Below are positions 1-11,346 of a stretch of DNA of 64,000 bases, piece after piece. The notes beneath the pieces were generated by a model that was not told the origin of the DNA, did no database searches, and saw only the letters and a program-made list of their open reading frames with translations. Position 1 is the first letter of the stretch, and each line of letters opens with the position of its first letter. The DNA is from Massilia sp. PAMC28688 (GTDB lineage: Bacteria > Pseudomonadota > Gammaproteobacteria > Burkholderiales > Burkholderiaceae_D), in contig NZ_CP080378.1 in the NCBI RefSeq assembly GCF_019443445.1, positions 3,844,001-3,908,000 of the forward strand. The letters are read 5' to 3'. The position numbers and the translations under genes were made by a program.

Positions 1-110
1 CACGTGATTTCACCGGCGCTTTGTTCGCTCTGCAGCAACAAAAATGCTATCCTTAAGTCTGCTTGTGCAGTCTATCAATAACCACAGTAAGAGAATCAAC
101 GGAGTAATTC

Positions 111-509
111 ATGGCTGATCCAAAGATGCGTTTTTTAGTGGTTGACGATTTCTCAACGATGCGCCGCATCGTCCGCAACCTGTTGAAGGAACTGGGCTAC
201 TCCAACGTCGATGAAGCTGAAGATGGCGTCATGGCTTTGCAAAAGCTGCGCAGCGAGCCATTCGATTTCGTGGTGTCGGACTGGAACATGCCGAACATGG
301 ATGGCCTGACCATGCTGCAGAACATCCGGGCCGACCCCGCCCTGGCCAAGCTGCCGGTGCTGATGGTGACGGCGGAAGCGAAAAAAGAGAACATCATCGC
401 CGCGGCCCAGGCCGGCGCCAACGGCTACGTGGTCAAGCCCTTCACGGCCGCCACGCTGGACGAAAAGCTCAACAAGATTTTCGAGAAACTCGAAAAAGTC
501 GGAGCGTAA
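111..509 (+). CDS. cheY: Chemotaxis response regulator CheY
   Basis: Single receiver domain of 132 residues, the usual CheY length. Phosphorylated by CheA, it binds the flagellar motor switch (FliM) and changes rotation direction. The acidic pocket Asp12/Asp13, phosphoacceptor Asp57 (in VVSDWNMP), Thr87, Tyr106 and Lys109 are all in place at E. coli numbering. An AACGGAGT ribosome site precedes the ATG. The stop is followed one base later by cheZ, so the two are co-transcribed; the rest of a flagellar/chemotaxis cluster probably lies to the left of the window. Confidence 0.97.
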   Translation: MADPKMRFLVVDDFSTMRRIVRNLLKELGYSNVDEAEDGVMALQKLRSEPFDFVVSDWNMPNMDGLTMLQNIRADPALAKLPVLMVTAEAKKENIIAAAQAGANGYVVKPFTAATLDEKLNKIFEKLEKVGA

Positions 510-510
510 G

Positions 511-1179
511 GTGGGCGCTGCGAGCACCGGCGCGACCGCCTTGCCGGAGGAGTCGGCGGTGGACATGGCCACGCACGACGAATTCCTGAGCCGCATCGGC
601 CACATGACGCGGGCGCTGCACGAAAGCCTGCGCGGCCTGGGACTCGACAAGCTCATCGAAAAGGCTGCCAGCGACATCCCCGACGCCCGCGACCGGCTCG
701 ATTACGTTGCCCGCCTGTCGGAGCAGGCCGCCCAGAAGGTGCTCAATGCCACCGACGCGGCCGCGCCCCTGCAGGACCGTATCGAAAGCGGCTCGGCCGA
801 TCTGGCGCAGTCGTGGCAAGCCTTGCTCGATGCGCCCGCCGGCGACGAGCAGGCCTGGCGCGCACTGGCCGCACGCACGGTGGCCTCGATGCAGCAGACG
901 CGCGCCGACACGGCCCAGACCAGGGCCTACCTCATGGACATCATGATGGCCCAGGATTTCCAGGACTTGACGGGGCAGGTGATCACCAAGGTCACCACCA
1001 TTGCCCAGGACCTGGAAAAGCAGCTGGTGCAGATGCTGGTGGACTACGCGCCGGCCCAGGTCAAGCGCGAGCTTGACAATGGCTTGCTCAATGGCCCGCA
1101 GATCAATCCGGTGGGCAACCATGACGTTGTCTCCAACCAGGGCCAGGTCGACGATTTGCTCGACAGCCTGGGTTTCTAA
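511..1179 (+). CDS. cheZ: Protein phosphatase CheZ
   Basis: Dephosphorylates CheY-P to end the tumble signal. The 222-residue protein is long-helical, with the conserved catalytic segment MMAQDFQDLTGQVI at about 146-159 and the C-terminal CheY-binding tail VDDLLDSLGF. The start is a GTG one base after the cheY stop; cheY's terminal GGAG serves as ribosome site, so translation is probably coupled. Located in the cytoplasm, at chemoreceptor or motor sites. Confidence 0.95.
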   Translation: MGAASTGATALPEESAVDMATHDEFLSRIGHMTRALHESLRGLGLDKLIEKAASDIPDARDRLDYVARLSEQAAQKVLNATDAAAPLQDRIESGSADLAQSWQALLDAPAGDEQAWRALAARTVASMQQTRADTAQTRAYLMDIMMAQDFQDLTGQVITKVTTIAQDLEKQLVQMLVDYAPAQVKRELDNGLLNGPQINPVGNHDVVSNQGQVDDLLDSLGF

Positions 1180-1241
1180 CGGCGCCGCCGGCGTGATTAC
1201 ACGCTGGCAGCGGCAGCGATATTACTTAGCGATTTTAGACA

Positions 1242-2450
1242 ATGCACGAAACAAATTTTATCGTCCGCGAACCGCTTCTCGATCCCAAACAGCGTGTGAT
1301 CGGTTATGAACTGTCGTGGCAGCAACAACAGAACCAGCAAGTGACCGATGCCGACCTGGAAGCCCTGATCGGCTTCGTGGCGGAAAACGTCAATCATGAA
1401 GAGCATGGCTGGCTGTTGCGTGACAAAAAACTCTTTCTCGACGCGGTACCGGACATGCTCTCCACGGACGCCCTGTTCGCCATGCCGCCGGAAAAAACCG
1501 TCCTGACCATGAAAGCGTCGGACCTGGCCGATCCGGACACCCTGTCTGCCGTGCAAGGCTTGCGCGCCGGCGGCGTGGGCATTTCCATCCGCGATGGTGA
1601 CTTGAAGCACCTGGGTGCGAATCTGGCCATGAGCGCCTCGCACATTGAAGTGCGCTTTGCCGGCGCCGACGTGGCTGGCCAGGCGCGCAGCCACGCGGGC
1701 GCCCAGCAAAATGGCGTACGCATGGTGGGCCGCCCGGTTGAAACCTGGGAAGACTTCGACGCCTGCGCCGCGCTCGGCTATGACGCCTTTGTCGGCAAGC
1801 TGCACCTGACGCCGCGTCCCGGGGCGCCCGTCAAGGGCATGAATCCGGCCCAGACCATCATCTTGCAGCTGATGCAGATGGTGCAAAAGAACGAAGACAT
1901 TCCCAAGATCGAGGCCGTGCTCAAGCGCGACCCGGCGCTGTCGTACAAGATGCTGCGCTTCATCAACTCGGCCGGTTTCGGCGCCACGCGCGAGATCCAG
2001 TCGCTGCGCCAGGCCATCACGATGATGGGCTACGCGCCGATGTACCGCTGGCTGACGCTGCTGCTGGCCACGGCCAGTACCAGTGGCTACTCGCCGGTGC
2101 TGATGGAAACGGCGGTGGTGCGGGGGCGGCTGACGGAACTGCTGGGAATCAAGGCCCTGCCGCGCAGCGAAGCGGAAAACCTGTTCGTGGCGGGCATGTT
2201 CTCGCTGCTGGACCGACTGCTGGGTCTGCCGATGAAGGAAGTGCTTGACACCATCCAGCTGCCTGATGAAGTGGTGCGGGCGCTGCTGACGCGGGGCGGC
2301 ATGTATGGTCCCTACCTGGCGCTGGCCGAAGCGTGCGAACTCAATTCCAACCTGGTGGCCTCGCTGGCCAAGAGCCTCAACATCGACCCGGTTGACGTCA
2401 ACAAGGCGCACCTGTCGGCGCTGGCGTGGGCGCAAAACGTGACCACCTGA
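1242..2450 (+). CDS. EAL-HDOD signalling protein
   Basis: 402 residues of the two-part YuxH-like architecture. An N-terminal degenerate EAL-type domain begins ETNFIVREPLLDPKQRVIGY; no EAL signature or metal ligands are visible, so c-di-GMP hydrolysis is unlikely. A C-terminal HDOD domain covers about 205-390 (motifs KRDPALSYKMLRFINSA and SLRQAITMMG). HDOD proteins link c-di-GMP or other signals to motility and stress responses, and the position after cheYZ fits a motility role. The exact function is not known. A terminator follows at 2469-2503. Confidence 0.85.
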   Translation: MHETNFIVREPLLDPKQRVIGYELSWQQQQNQQVTDADLEALIGFVAENVNHEEHGWLLRDKKLFLDAVPDMLSTDALFAMPPEKTVLTMKASDLADPDTLSAVQGLRAGGVGISIRDGDLKHLGANLAMSASHIEVRFAGADVAGQARSHAGAQQNGVRMVGRPVETWEDFDACAALGYDAFVGKLHLTPRPGAPVKGMNPAQTIILQLMQMVQKNEDIPKIEAVLKRDPALSYKMLRFINSAGFGATREIQSLRQAITMMGYAPMYRWLTLLLATASTSGYSPVLMETAVVRGRLTELLGIKALPRSEAENLFVAGMFSLLDRLLGLPMKEVLDTIQLPDEVVRALLTRGGMYGPYLALAEACELNSNLVASLAKSLNIDPVDVNKAHLSALAWAQNVTT

Positions 2451-2468
2451 TCGGGTGGAAACGCCACG

Positions 2469-2503
2469 AAAGCCAGGCTTCGCAAGAAGTGCTGGCTTTT
2501 TTT
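2469..2503 (+). terminator. Rho-independent terminator after the EAL-HDOD gene
   Basis: AGCCAG at 2471-2476 pairs with CTGGCT at 2492-2497 and is followed by a run of seven T. It lies 20 bases after the stop codon and closes the cheY-cheZ-HDOD transcript. Confidence 0.8.
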
Positions 2504-2545
2504 GCGGCCTGAACGGCACCATCATCCCGAAACAATTTCCCCCAA

Positions 2546-2633
2546 CCAGGGTCAGACCACTTAAACGCGCAAAAATCAATTTCCTAACGCCAGGGTCAGA
2601 CCACTTAAACGCGCCAAAAACAATTTCCTAACG
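2546..2633 (+). repeat. Tandem 44-bp repeat, left pair (CCAGGGTCAGACCACTTAAACG family)
   Basis: Two direct copies start at 2546 and 2590, 44 bases apart. Each contains CCAGGGTCAGACCACTTAA, then a variable 4-6 bases and AAAATCAATTTCC or a near copy. A third, decayed copy keeping AATCAATTTCC follows near 2660-2675. The pair reappears in inverted orientation at 2825-2912. I associate this word with intergenic spacers of Massilia and Duganella type genomes; its function is unknown. Confidence 0.8.
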
Positions 2634-2824
2634 CCAGGAAAATAGGCTTGAATGCGCGGGAATCAATTTCCTGGAACCTGTCTTTGCTGAATAGCCGGAA
2701 AAGCCAGGTCAAAACTGGCGGGCAGGCAAGCGCGGTAGCGCGCCAGATTGCCATGCAAGGCCAGATCATATCTCCGGGTAAATGAATGAGTAGCGCTCGC
2801 GCAATTCTCGCCGGTTTTTGATGA
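2634..2824. other. Spacer between the inverted repeat pairs
   Basis: About 190 bases with no convincing open reading frame. Together with the flanking repeats this fills the 2451-2955 gap between the HDOD gene and the next gene on the minus strand. I see no transposase or tRNA here. Confidence 0.6.
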
Positions 2825-2912
2825 GCCGGGACAATTGATTTCGGCCCGTTTAAGTGGTCTGACCCTGGCGAGGGGAAATTGATTTTGATTCGTTTAAGTG
2901 GTCTGACCCTGG
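2825..2912 (-). repeat. Tandem 44-bp repeat, right pair, inverted relative to 2546-2633
   Basis: The core CGTTTAAGTGGTCTGACCCT occurs at 2847 and again at 2891, exactly 44 bases apart. Each is preceded by an AATTGATTT-type segment. The reverse complement matches the left pair over about 39 bases with only a few differences. The whole block 2546-2912 therefore has terminal inverted, internally duplicated repeats. Confidence 0.8.
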
Positions 2913-2955
2913 TGGTGGGAAACTTAATGGGGTAGAGTTGCGGCCCATTCCGGGT

Positions 2956-5112
<2,157 letters not shown>

Positions 5113-5127
5113 GGCTGGGCGGGGCGC

Positions 5128-5337
5128 TTACAGCTTGTTCTGATACACGTAGGCTTGCTGCTTGACGCGCGACGCGTTGCGGCGATCGAGTTCATCGAGC
5201 GTCAGCGGCGCTTTGTCCCACAGCAGGGAACGGCCTTCCTGCTGGCCTTGTTCAATGGCCGGATTCTTCGCCTTGAGCTCGGCGATGAAGCGCGTGTGCT
5301 CCGATTCATACATCGAATGTTGTTTGGAAAATTTCAT
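5128..5337 (-). CDS. DUF3460 family protein
   Basis: Small cytoplasmic protein of 69 residues with the DUF3460 pattern YESEHTRFIAELKAKNP...EGRSLLWDK, common in betaproteobacteria next to scpA/panC. I took the ATG at 5337 (MKFSKQHS); a start at 5313 (MYESEHT) would also fit, and the longer open frame to 5385 lacks support. Function unknown. It is first in the DUF3460-scpA-panC-membrane protein run. Confidence 0.75.
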   Translation of the reverse strand: MKFSKQHSMYESEHTRFIAELKAKNPAIEQGQQEGRSLLWDKAPLTLDELDRRNASRVKQQAYVYQNKL

Positions 5338-5448
5338 AATATGAGAAGTTAATGCGATGAACGCTATTTTACCGCAGTGCGGCATGGCGGCACCGATTGG
5401 CGGGCGGCGCCGTCACACCGCCGTACGCGGTGCGGCAGCGCTGCCTGC

Positions 5449-6768
5449 TTAATCCGGGTGCAGGGCGTTGAGCTGGCGCGCCACGATGTCGTGGTTGAGC
5501 CACAGCACGGGGCCGATCTGCTCGGCGGCGCCGTGGAACATCAGGGGGCCGGCCGCTTCCAGTACCAGCGCGCTCAGGTGGTCGGTAATGAGGGCCTTGC
5601 GGTCGCTGTGCAGCCTGGTGATTTCTTCGGAGGTACCGATCATGACCTCAGCCAGCGCCGGGGTATTGTCCATGGGCCAGGCGCCAAAGTCGCGGAAGCT
5701 GGCGCTGGTGGCGTCGTTGTTGTAGGTTTCAATCATGTCGATGATGGTTTGCAGGGCCACGCCTTCCTGCAGCAGGGCCTGGCAGGCATCCCACTGCTGC
5801 TGGGCCCACTTGCCGCCGCCTTCGCGCTTGAGCGCCGACAGCAGGGGGAACAGCGACAGTTCCACGCCCACGAAGATGTCGGAGGAATTGGTGCGGATTT
5901 CCGGGCAGTTGAAGACAGTGGCGTGGATGCCCTGCGCCCAGGCGGCCGAGGCCACGCTTTCCAGGCGCATCTTGGCGTAGCCCTGGGTGTAGTTGGTGTA
6001 CGTTTGCCACTGGTACTTGCCGTCGATCAGGATCTCGGTGCCATGGTAGCCATAGGCCGTGTAGCGGGCGCTGCCGCCGGTGGCTTCCATGCGCGCGCGG
6101 ATGGCGGCGCTGGCGGTGATGAGGTGGCCCAGGGTATTGGCGGTGACTTCATCGAAGTTCATCAAGATCAGCTTGCCCAGGTCGCTGTCAAGCAGGGCGC
6201 GCGACGACATGAAGCGCTCGCCGCGACCCTTGTAGATGCGGTTGGCGATGGCCAGGAAAGCCTTGATGCGGGGAATGCCGCCGGCCATGGTGTGGGCGAA
6301 AAAAACGTTCTTGCCGTCCGGGATCAGCTTGTCGATCTCGGCCATGACGGTGGCGGCGGAGCTGGTAAAGCGGCGCACGCCGGCTTCGCGGCAGCGCTCG
6401 ATCTTGGCCCAGTCCAGTTTGTCTTCCTGCCAGCTCTTGAGGGTAATCCCGGACAGCATTTCCGTCGGGTTTTGCTCGCCTTCCGGCGCGTCCATGTCGA
6501 AGCCGGCCATGAGTGGCACGTTGATGATGCGCCCGCCCAGCTTTTCTTCCGCCTCGGCCAGTTCTTCCGGGTTCAGCGCGCGCAGCACGCCATGGTCGTC
6601 GCGCCGGCCCACGGTAATGCCAAGGATGGTCATGCCGGCCTTGCGCGCTTCATCGATCAGTCCGTTCACATAGCCGCGGCCGAACAGCTCGCCAAACAGG
6701 ACGAAGACGTCGCCCTGGCGAAACATGGACGAATGGGGAATGTGCCTCAGGGAAGTCAATTCGGTCAT
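5449..6768 (-). CDS. Probable enoyl-ACP reductase FabMG-family protein
   Basis: 439 residues. The N-terminus (GDVFVLFGELFGRGYVNGL, then AGMTILGITVGRRDDHG) looks like a nucleotide-binding Rossmann-like start. Later segments include FFAHTMAGGIPRIKAFLAIA and YGYHGTEILIDGKYQWQTYT. From memory this matches the betaproteobacterial FabMG-type reductases of fatty-acid synthesis; I am only moderately sure of the name and cannot verify it here. The ATG at 6768 (MTELTSLRHIP) was chosen over a TTG at 6792. It stands alone, with no clear operon partner. Confidence 0.55.
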   Translation of the reverse strand: MTELTSLRHIPHSSMFRQGDVFVLFGELFGRGYVNGLIDEARKAGMTILGITVGRRDDHGVLRALNPEELAEAEEKLGGRIINVPLMAGFDMDAPEGEQNPTEMLSGITLKSWQEDKLDWAKIERCREAGVRRFTSSAATVMAEIDKLIPDGKNVFFAHTMAGGIPRIKAFLAIANRIYKGRGERFMSSRALLDSDLGKLILMNFDEVTANTLGHLITASAAIRARMEATGGSARYTAYGYHGTEILIDGKYQWQTYTNYTQGYAKMRLESVASAAWAQGIHATVFNCPEIRTNSSDIFVGVELSLFPLLSALKREGGGKWAQQQWDACQALLQEGVALQTIIDMIETYNNDATSASFRDFGAWPMDNTPALAEVMIGTSEEITRLHSDRKALITDHLSALVLEAAGPLMFHGAAEQIGPVLWLNHDIVARQLNALHPD

Positions 6769-6900
6769 AGTAGTGTGCACTCTAAAGGTCAATGAGCGGG
6801 TGTCTGGCCCGTTGTTGTTGTGGTCGGCTTACGCTATGCAAACGCGACATTATAGCGCCGCCGACGCCGTCGTCAGCGTGATTTTCCCGCGTCCTGGCCG

Positions 6901-7380
6901 CTAGTGATCCAGGTAGCGGCGCATGACACGCGGGGCCGGTTCGGCCGGGTTCGTATGGGAATAGTCGAGTTCCTCGGCCAGTTCGAAGGCATAGGCCGCG
7001 TACAGGTCCAGCAGCCGCGGCTGGTCGCTGCGCACGGCCAGGCGCAGCTCGTGCGTGTTGCTGGCCAGGGCGTGGTGGATCACCGCTTCCAGCAAATGCT
7101 GGGAAAGATTGCGCCCGCGACAGTGGGGCAGCACGCCCATGCGCCGGATTTCCCAGGTGGCGGAATCTTCATCGTGGGGGGCAAAGCGCACGGAACCGAC
7201 AGGCGTGCCGTCGAGCAGCAGGATAAAGGCGCCGCCGCTGCGCAGCTCGTCGCGCACCCGCTGCGCCGTTTCCCGGTGGCCGCTGGAGGTGACCGGTACC
7301 TTGCCGGCCCAGGCCGCGCGCGTGAGGCTGGCGATGAGCTCGGCGTCGACGATGCCGGCTTCGCGCACCATGATGCTCAT
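6901..7380 (-). CDS. GNAT-family N-acetyltransferase
   Basis: 159 residues with a GNAT core. Acceptor-side strands precede WEIRRMGVLPHCRGRNLSQH, the motif A acetyl-CoA loop (R-x-x-G/N-x type), and the final strands contain LYAAYAFELAEELDYSH. Substrate not predictable. ATG at 7380 (MSIMVREAG) is preferred over an ATG at 7401 or longer frames that would run into metG. It follows metG by about 40 bases on the same strand. Confidence 0.75.
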   Translation of the reverse strand: MSIMVREAGIVDAELIASLTRAAWAGKVPVTSSGHRETAQRVRDELRSGGAFILLLDGTPVGSVRFAPHDEDSATWEIRRMGVLPHCRGRNLSQHLLEAVIHHALASNTHELRLAVRSDQPRLLDLYAAYAFELAEELDYSHTNPAEPAPRVMRRYLDH

Positions 7381-7423
7381 GCCGGTACCAGCCCGGCCCA
7401 TGCAGCCGCGGGTTCGCCCATGC

Positions 7424-9574
7424 CTAGCGGATGCGCATGCCCGGCTGGGCACCCGGCCATGGTTCGAGCAGGTACAGGCCGGGCGCCGCTTTTTCGTCGG
7501 CTGCCGAGGCGCACAGCACCATGCCTTCGGAAACGCCAAATTTCATCTTGCGCGGCGCCAGGTTGGCCACCAGCACGGTCAGCTTGCCGATCAGCTGTTC
7601 AGGCTGATAGGCCGACTTGATGCCGGAGAAGACATTGCGGTGGCGGCCTTCGCCCACGTCCAGTGTCAGGCGCAGCAGCTTGTCGGACCCGTCCACGTGC
7701 TCGCAATGGACGATTTTGGCGATGCGCAGGTCGATCTTGGTGAAGTCGTCGATCTTGATCTCGGGGGCCAATGCCTCCACACCTTCTACCTTTGCCACGG
7801 CGTCGCTGCTGCCAGCAGGTGCGGCGGCGGCCGGCGCGCCGGCGGGCGCAGCAGCGGGCTTGTCGAACAATTCTTCGACCATCTTGGCGTCGACCCGGGT
7901 CATCAGGTGGTTGTAGGCGCCGATCGTGCGGCCAAGCATGGTGTCGTACACGGCGGCGCCACTGGTGTCGCCCCACGCGAAGCCGTCGTCGCGCAGAAAT
8001 TCGCCCACGCGCGCGGCCACCTGCGGCAGCACGGGCGAGAGCATGATGGTGAGCTGGCGGAACAGGATCAGCGCCGTGGTGCAGACATCGTGCAGCTCGG
8101 CATTTTTCTCCGGGTCCTTGGCCAGGATCCATGGCTTGTTCTCATCGACGTACTGGTTGGTGATGTCGGCAATTTCCATGATCTCGCGCAGGGCCTTGCC
8201 GTATTCCCGTGCGTCGAAATTGGCGGCGATGCTGGCCTGGCGCTCGGCGCCGTCCACCGTCAGGGCGCGGCTCAGCCACTGCTGGGCCTGTGGCGAGAGG
8301 CGCGCCGCCAGCTTGCCGTCAAACTTCTTGGCAATGAAGCCGGCGCAGCGGCTGGCAATATTGACGTACTTTCCGATCAGGTCGCTGTTGACGCGGGCCA
8401 CGAAATCGTCGCCGTTGAAGTCCAGGTCTTCCACCTTGGAATTGAGCTTGAAGGCAATGTAGTAGCGCAGCCATTCCGGATTCATTTTCAAGTCCAGGTA
8501 GCGCAGCGGCGAAATGCCGGTGCCGCGCGACTTGGACATCTTTTCATTGTTGACCGTCAAGTGGCCGTGCACGTTGACCTTGAGCTTGTCAATGATCGGA
8601 TGCTGGGCAAAATTGAGCATGGCCGGCCAGAACAGCAGGTGAAACGAGACAATGTCCTTGCCGATAAAGTGCACTTGTTCGGTGGCCGGATCATTGAGCA
8701 GGGCATCGAAATCGATCCCTTGCTTGCTGCAGTAGTTTTTCAGGCTGGCCAGGTAACCCACCGGGGCGTCCAGCCACACGTAGAAAAACTTGCCCGGCGC
8801 ATCGGGAATGGGAATGCCGAAGTAGGGCGCATCGCGCGAAATATCCCAGTCGGCCAGCTTTTCGCCGGATTCGCCCAGCCATTCCGACACCTTGTTGACC
8901 ATTTCCGACTGCAGGCGGCCCGGGGTGTTGAGCCACTCCTTGAGAAAGGTGAAGCAGCGCGGGTCGGACAGGGCAAAGAAATACTGTTCGGACGGCTTGA
9001 GAATGGGCGTGGAGCCGGTGAAGACCGAGAACGGGTTCACCAGTTCGGTGGGCTGGTAAGCGGCCCCGCACACTTCGCAATTGTCGCCGTACTGGTCCTT
9101 GGCGCCGCACTTGGGGCACTCGCCCTTGATGTTGCGGTCGGCCAGGAACATGCCCTTGACCGGGTCGAAGAAGCGGTCCACGGTCTTGGTCACGATCAGG
9201 CCGGCGTCGCGCAGCTTGCGGTAGATGCCCTGCGACAGCTCGACGTTTTCGGGCGAGTCGGTGGAGTACCAGTTATCAAAGGCGATATGAAAGCCGTCCA
9301 GGTATTGCTGGCGCCCGGCGGCAATCTTGGCCACGAAATCCTGGGGCGTGATGCCTTCCTTTTCGGCCGCAATCATGATCGGGGTGCCGTGGGTATCGTC
9401 GGCGCAGACGAAATGGACTTCGCGCGGGCGCTGGCCGCCATGGCCATCCCCATCGCGTTGCATTCGCTGAAAACGGACCCAGATATCGGCCTGGATGTAC
9501 TCCATCATGTGGCCGATGTGGAAGGCTGCGTTAGCGTAAGGCAGGGCGGTGGTGACGAACAGCTTGCGGGTCAT
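7424..9574 (-). CDS. metG: Methionyl-tRNA synthetase
   Basis: Charges tRNA-Met, including the initiator tRNA encoded at 33.6 kb. 716 residues: HIGH at 19-22 ([14 protein letters not shown]), a zinc knuckle CPKCG...CEVCG, KMSKS in [11 protein letters not shown], and an anticodon domain. A C-terminal EMAP/Trbp111 tRNA-binding domain ([19 protein letters not shown]) mediates dimerisation. A Gly/Asp/Arg-rich insertion ([11 protein letters not shown]) sits just before [11 protein letters not shown], where most relatives have a short GHE-type turn. An Ala/Pro-rich linker precedes the C-terminal domain. Confidence 0.97.
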   Translation of the reverse strand: MTRKLFVTTALPYANAAFHIGHMMEYIQADIWVRFQRMQRDGDGHGGQRPREVHFVCADDTHGTPIMIAAEKEGITPQDFVAKIAAGRQQYLDGFHIAFDNWYSTDSPENVELSQGIYRKLRDAGLIVTKTVDRFFDPVKGMFLADRNIKGECPKCGAKDQYGDNCEVCGAAYQPTELVNPFSVFTGSTPILKPSEQYFFALSDPRCFTFLKEWLNTPGRLQSEMVNKVSEWLGESGEKLADWDISRDAPYFGIPIPDAPGKFFYVWLDAPVGYLASLKNYCSKQGIDFDALLNDPATEQVHFIGKDIVSFHLLFWPAMLNFAQHPIIDKLKVNVHGHLTVNNEKMSKSRGTGISPLRYLDLKMNPEWLRYYIAFKLNSKVEDLDFNGDDFVARVNSDLIGKYVNIASRCAGFIAKKFDGKLAARLSPQAQQWLSRALTVDGAERQASIAANFDAREYGKALREIMEIADITNQYVDENKPWILAKDPEKNAELHDVCTTALILFRQLTIMLSPVLPQVAARVGEFLRDDGFAWGDTSGAAVYDTMLGRTIGAYNHLMTRVDAKMVEELFDKPAAAPAGAPAAAAPAGSSDAVAKVEGVEALAPEIKIDDFTKIDLRIAKIVHCEHVDGSDKLLRLTLDVGEGRHRNVFSGIKSAYQPEQLIGKLTVLVANLAPRKMKFGVSEGMVLCASAADEKAAPGLYLLEPWPGAQPGMRIR

Positions 9575-9727
9575 GGTTGCGCTTTTTGATGAGTATTGGA
9601 AAAAGAGTAGCGCATTTTACCAGCGCTTGGGATCGGTGAGCACGGTCCGCCGGCCGGCTTTGCCCTTTTTGCAGGGAGGGCAGGGGCGATTTGCGCTAAA
9701 CTGCGGGCCTTACTTCCGGAGATTTTC

Positions 9728-10816
9728 ATGAGCATCACAGTAGAAGACGTCAAGGCACGGCTGGCCGAAGTCATCGATCCGACCACGCACAAAGACCTGG
9801 TTTCATCGAAAAATATCAAGAACGTCAAGATCGACGGCGCCGACGTGACGCTCGACGTCGAGCTGGGCTATCCCGCCCGGAGCCTGCTGGGCGCGATTGA
9901 AACGGCGGTGCTGGCGGCCCTGCAGAGCCTGCCGGGAATCGGCAAGGTGCGCGCCAACGTGACTGCCAAGATCATTTCCCATACCGTGCAGCGGGGCTTG
10001 AAGATCATGCCCAATGTGAAGAACATCATTGCCGTGGCTTCCGGCAAGGGCGGGGTGGGCAAGTCGACCACGGCCGTGAACCTGGCGCTGGCGCTCGCGG
10101 CCGAGGGCGCCAGTGTCGGCATCCTGGACGCCGATATCTATGGCCCGTCGCAGCCGATGATGCTGGGCGTGTCCGGCCAGCCCATCACCAAGGATGGCAA
10201 ATCGATGGAGCCGATGGAAAACCATGGCTTGCAGGTGTCCTCGATCGGCTTCATGATCGATCCGGACGAGCCGATGGTGTGGCGCGGTCCCATGGTCACC
10301 CAGGCCTTGCAGCAATTGCTGGAACAGACCAACTGGCGCGACCTGGACTACCTGATTGTCGACATGCCGCCGGGCACGGGCGACATCCAGCTGACGCTGT
10401 CGCAAAAGGTGCCGGTCACGGGCGCCGTCATCGTCACTACCCCGCAGGATATTGCCTTGCTGGACGCACGCAAGGGCTTGAAGATGTTTGAAAAAGTCGG
10501 CATTCCGATCCTTGGGGTGGTGGAAAACATGAGTACGCATGTGTGCTCGAACTGCGGTCACACCGAAGCGATCTTCGGACACGGCGGCGGCGCCAAAATG
10601 TGCGCCGACTTTGGTGTCGAGTTCCTCGGCGCCTTGCCCCTGACCATGGCCATCCGGGAGCAGACCGATTCCGGTACCCCCACGATGGTCGCCGAACCCG
10701 ATGGGCCGGTGGCGCAGATCTACAAGGAGATTGCGCGCAAGGTCGCGGTAAAAATTGCGGAAAAGGCCAAGGATATGACGTCCAAATTCCCAAGCATCGT
10801 GATCAAGAACGACTAA
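9728..10816 (+). CDS. apbC: Iron-sulfur cluster carrier ATPase ApbC/Mrp
   Basis: P-loop ATPase that carries and delivers [4Fe-4S] clusters to apoproteins in the cytoplasm. 362 residues: an N-terminal MIP18/DUF59 domain (about 1-80), deviant Walker A ASGKGGVGKSTTAVNLAL at about 106, Walker B/switch VDMPPGTGDIQLTLSQ, and the cluster-binding CSNC pair. Transcribed divergently from metG with a 153-base spacer that must hold both promoters. ATG at 9728 has CCGGAGA upstream. Confidence 0.95.
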   Translation: MSITVEDVKARLAEVIDPTTHKDLVSSKNIKNVKIDGADVTLDVELGYPARSLLGAIETAVLAALQSLPGIGKVRANVTAKIISHTVQRGLKIMPNVKNIIAVASGKGGVGKSTTAVNLALALAAEGASVGILDADIYGPSQPMMLGVSGQPITKDGKSMEPMENHGLQVSSIGFMIDPDEPMVWRGPMVTQALQQLLEQTNWRDLDYLIVDMPPGTGDIQLTLSQKVPVTGAVIVTTPQDIALLDARKGLKMFEKVGIPILGVVENMSTHVCSNCGHTEAIFGHGGGAKMCADFGVEFLGALPLTMAIREQTDSGTPTMVAEPDGPVAQIYKEIARKVAVKIAEKAKDMTSKFPSIVIKND

Positions 10817-11346
10817 GGCCGCGGTCGGGCTGCACCTTCAACGGTGGGCAGTGGGGCGCAAGGTCGCAATGAACAGGCGTGCGCCCTGTGCGCCGGTGCT
10901 GCCGGCGGCAGCGCGACTCGCAACCGCCCCGCCGCGATGCATTGCCGGGGCGCGGCCTGATCGCCGCGATCATTCCCGTATCGGCCAGCTCGATCCTGTA
11001 GCGCTTGCCTTTGCTGCGCCACCATTGAATGATCATGAAGACAACCCATCCTGTCAGCTTCGCTTGTCGCGTTAGCAATTCGCCTGCGTGCGCCAAGTTT
11101 CTCCGCGCCGGGTGCTGCATCACCATGCCATTGCGCGTGCGCCACCACCCGGCGACCCAGTCCCGCAGATTGCCCTTTGTAAAATCTCGGCATCGCTGTG
11201 CCGTTAAAACTTGCACAACGCCGTTCAATCGAACACAGCCGAGATAACGCGGCAGTTCAACACTTTGGCAGGCCGTTTCCCATGGGATACTTTCTATCAG
11301 CAAGTGAGCGCAGTGATGCGGTCGCATTCGATAGACCTTTTAGGAA
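10817..11346. other. 530-base gap without a supported gene
   Basis: No gene is convincing here. Minus-strand frames stay open across it; the one ending at 10803 has a Trp-rich stretch (WVAGWWRTRNG, FMIIQWWRSKGKRYRIELA) that could be the relic of a small protein. However, it lacks a ribosome site, overlaps the apbC end and becomes Arg-rich nonsense toward its end. The right part must contain the promoter of the beta-helix gene. Confidence 0.5.

Noticed and set aside
1197..2579. 460-residue open frame antisense to the EAL-HDOD gene
   Set aside because: His/Arg/Gln-rich shadow frame running into the downstream repeat.
2546..2912. CRISPR array suspected in the 44-bp repeats
   Set aside because: Only two copies per side, directly adjacent and inverted between sides, with no spacers and no cas genes.
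5377..6795. 472-residue open frame antisense to the FabMG-like gene
   Set aside because: No conserved motifs, and it spans the opposite gene and its leader.
7055..9589. 844-residue open frame antisense to metG
   Set aside because: High-GC shadow frame; His/Gln/Val-rich composition and no domain, whereas the opposite strand encodes complete MetRS.
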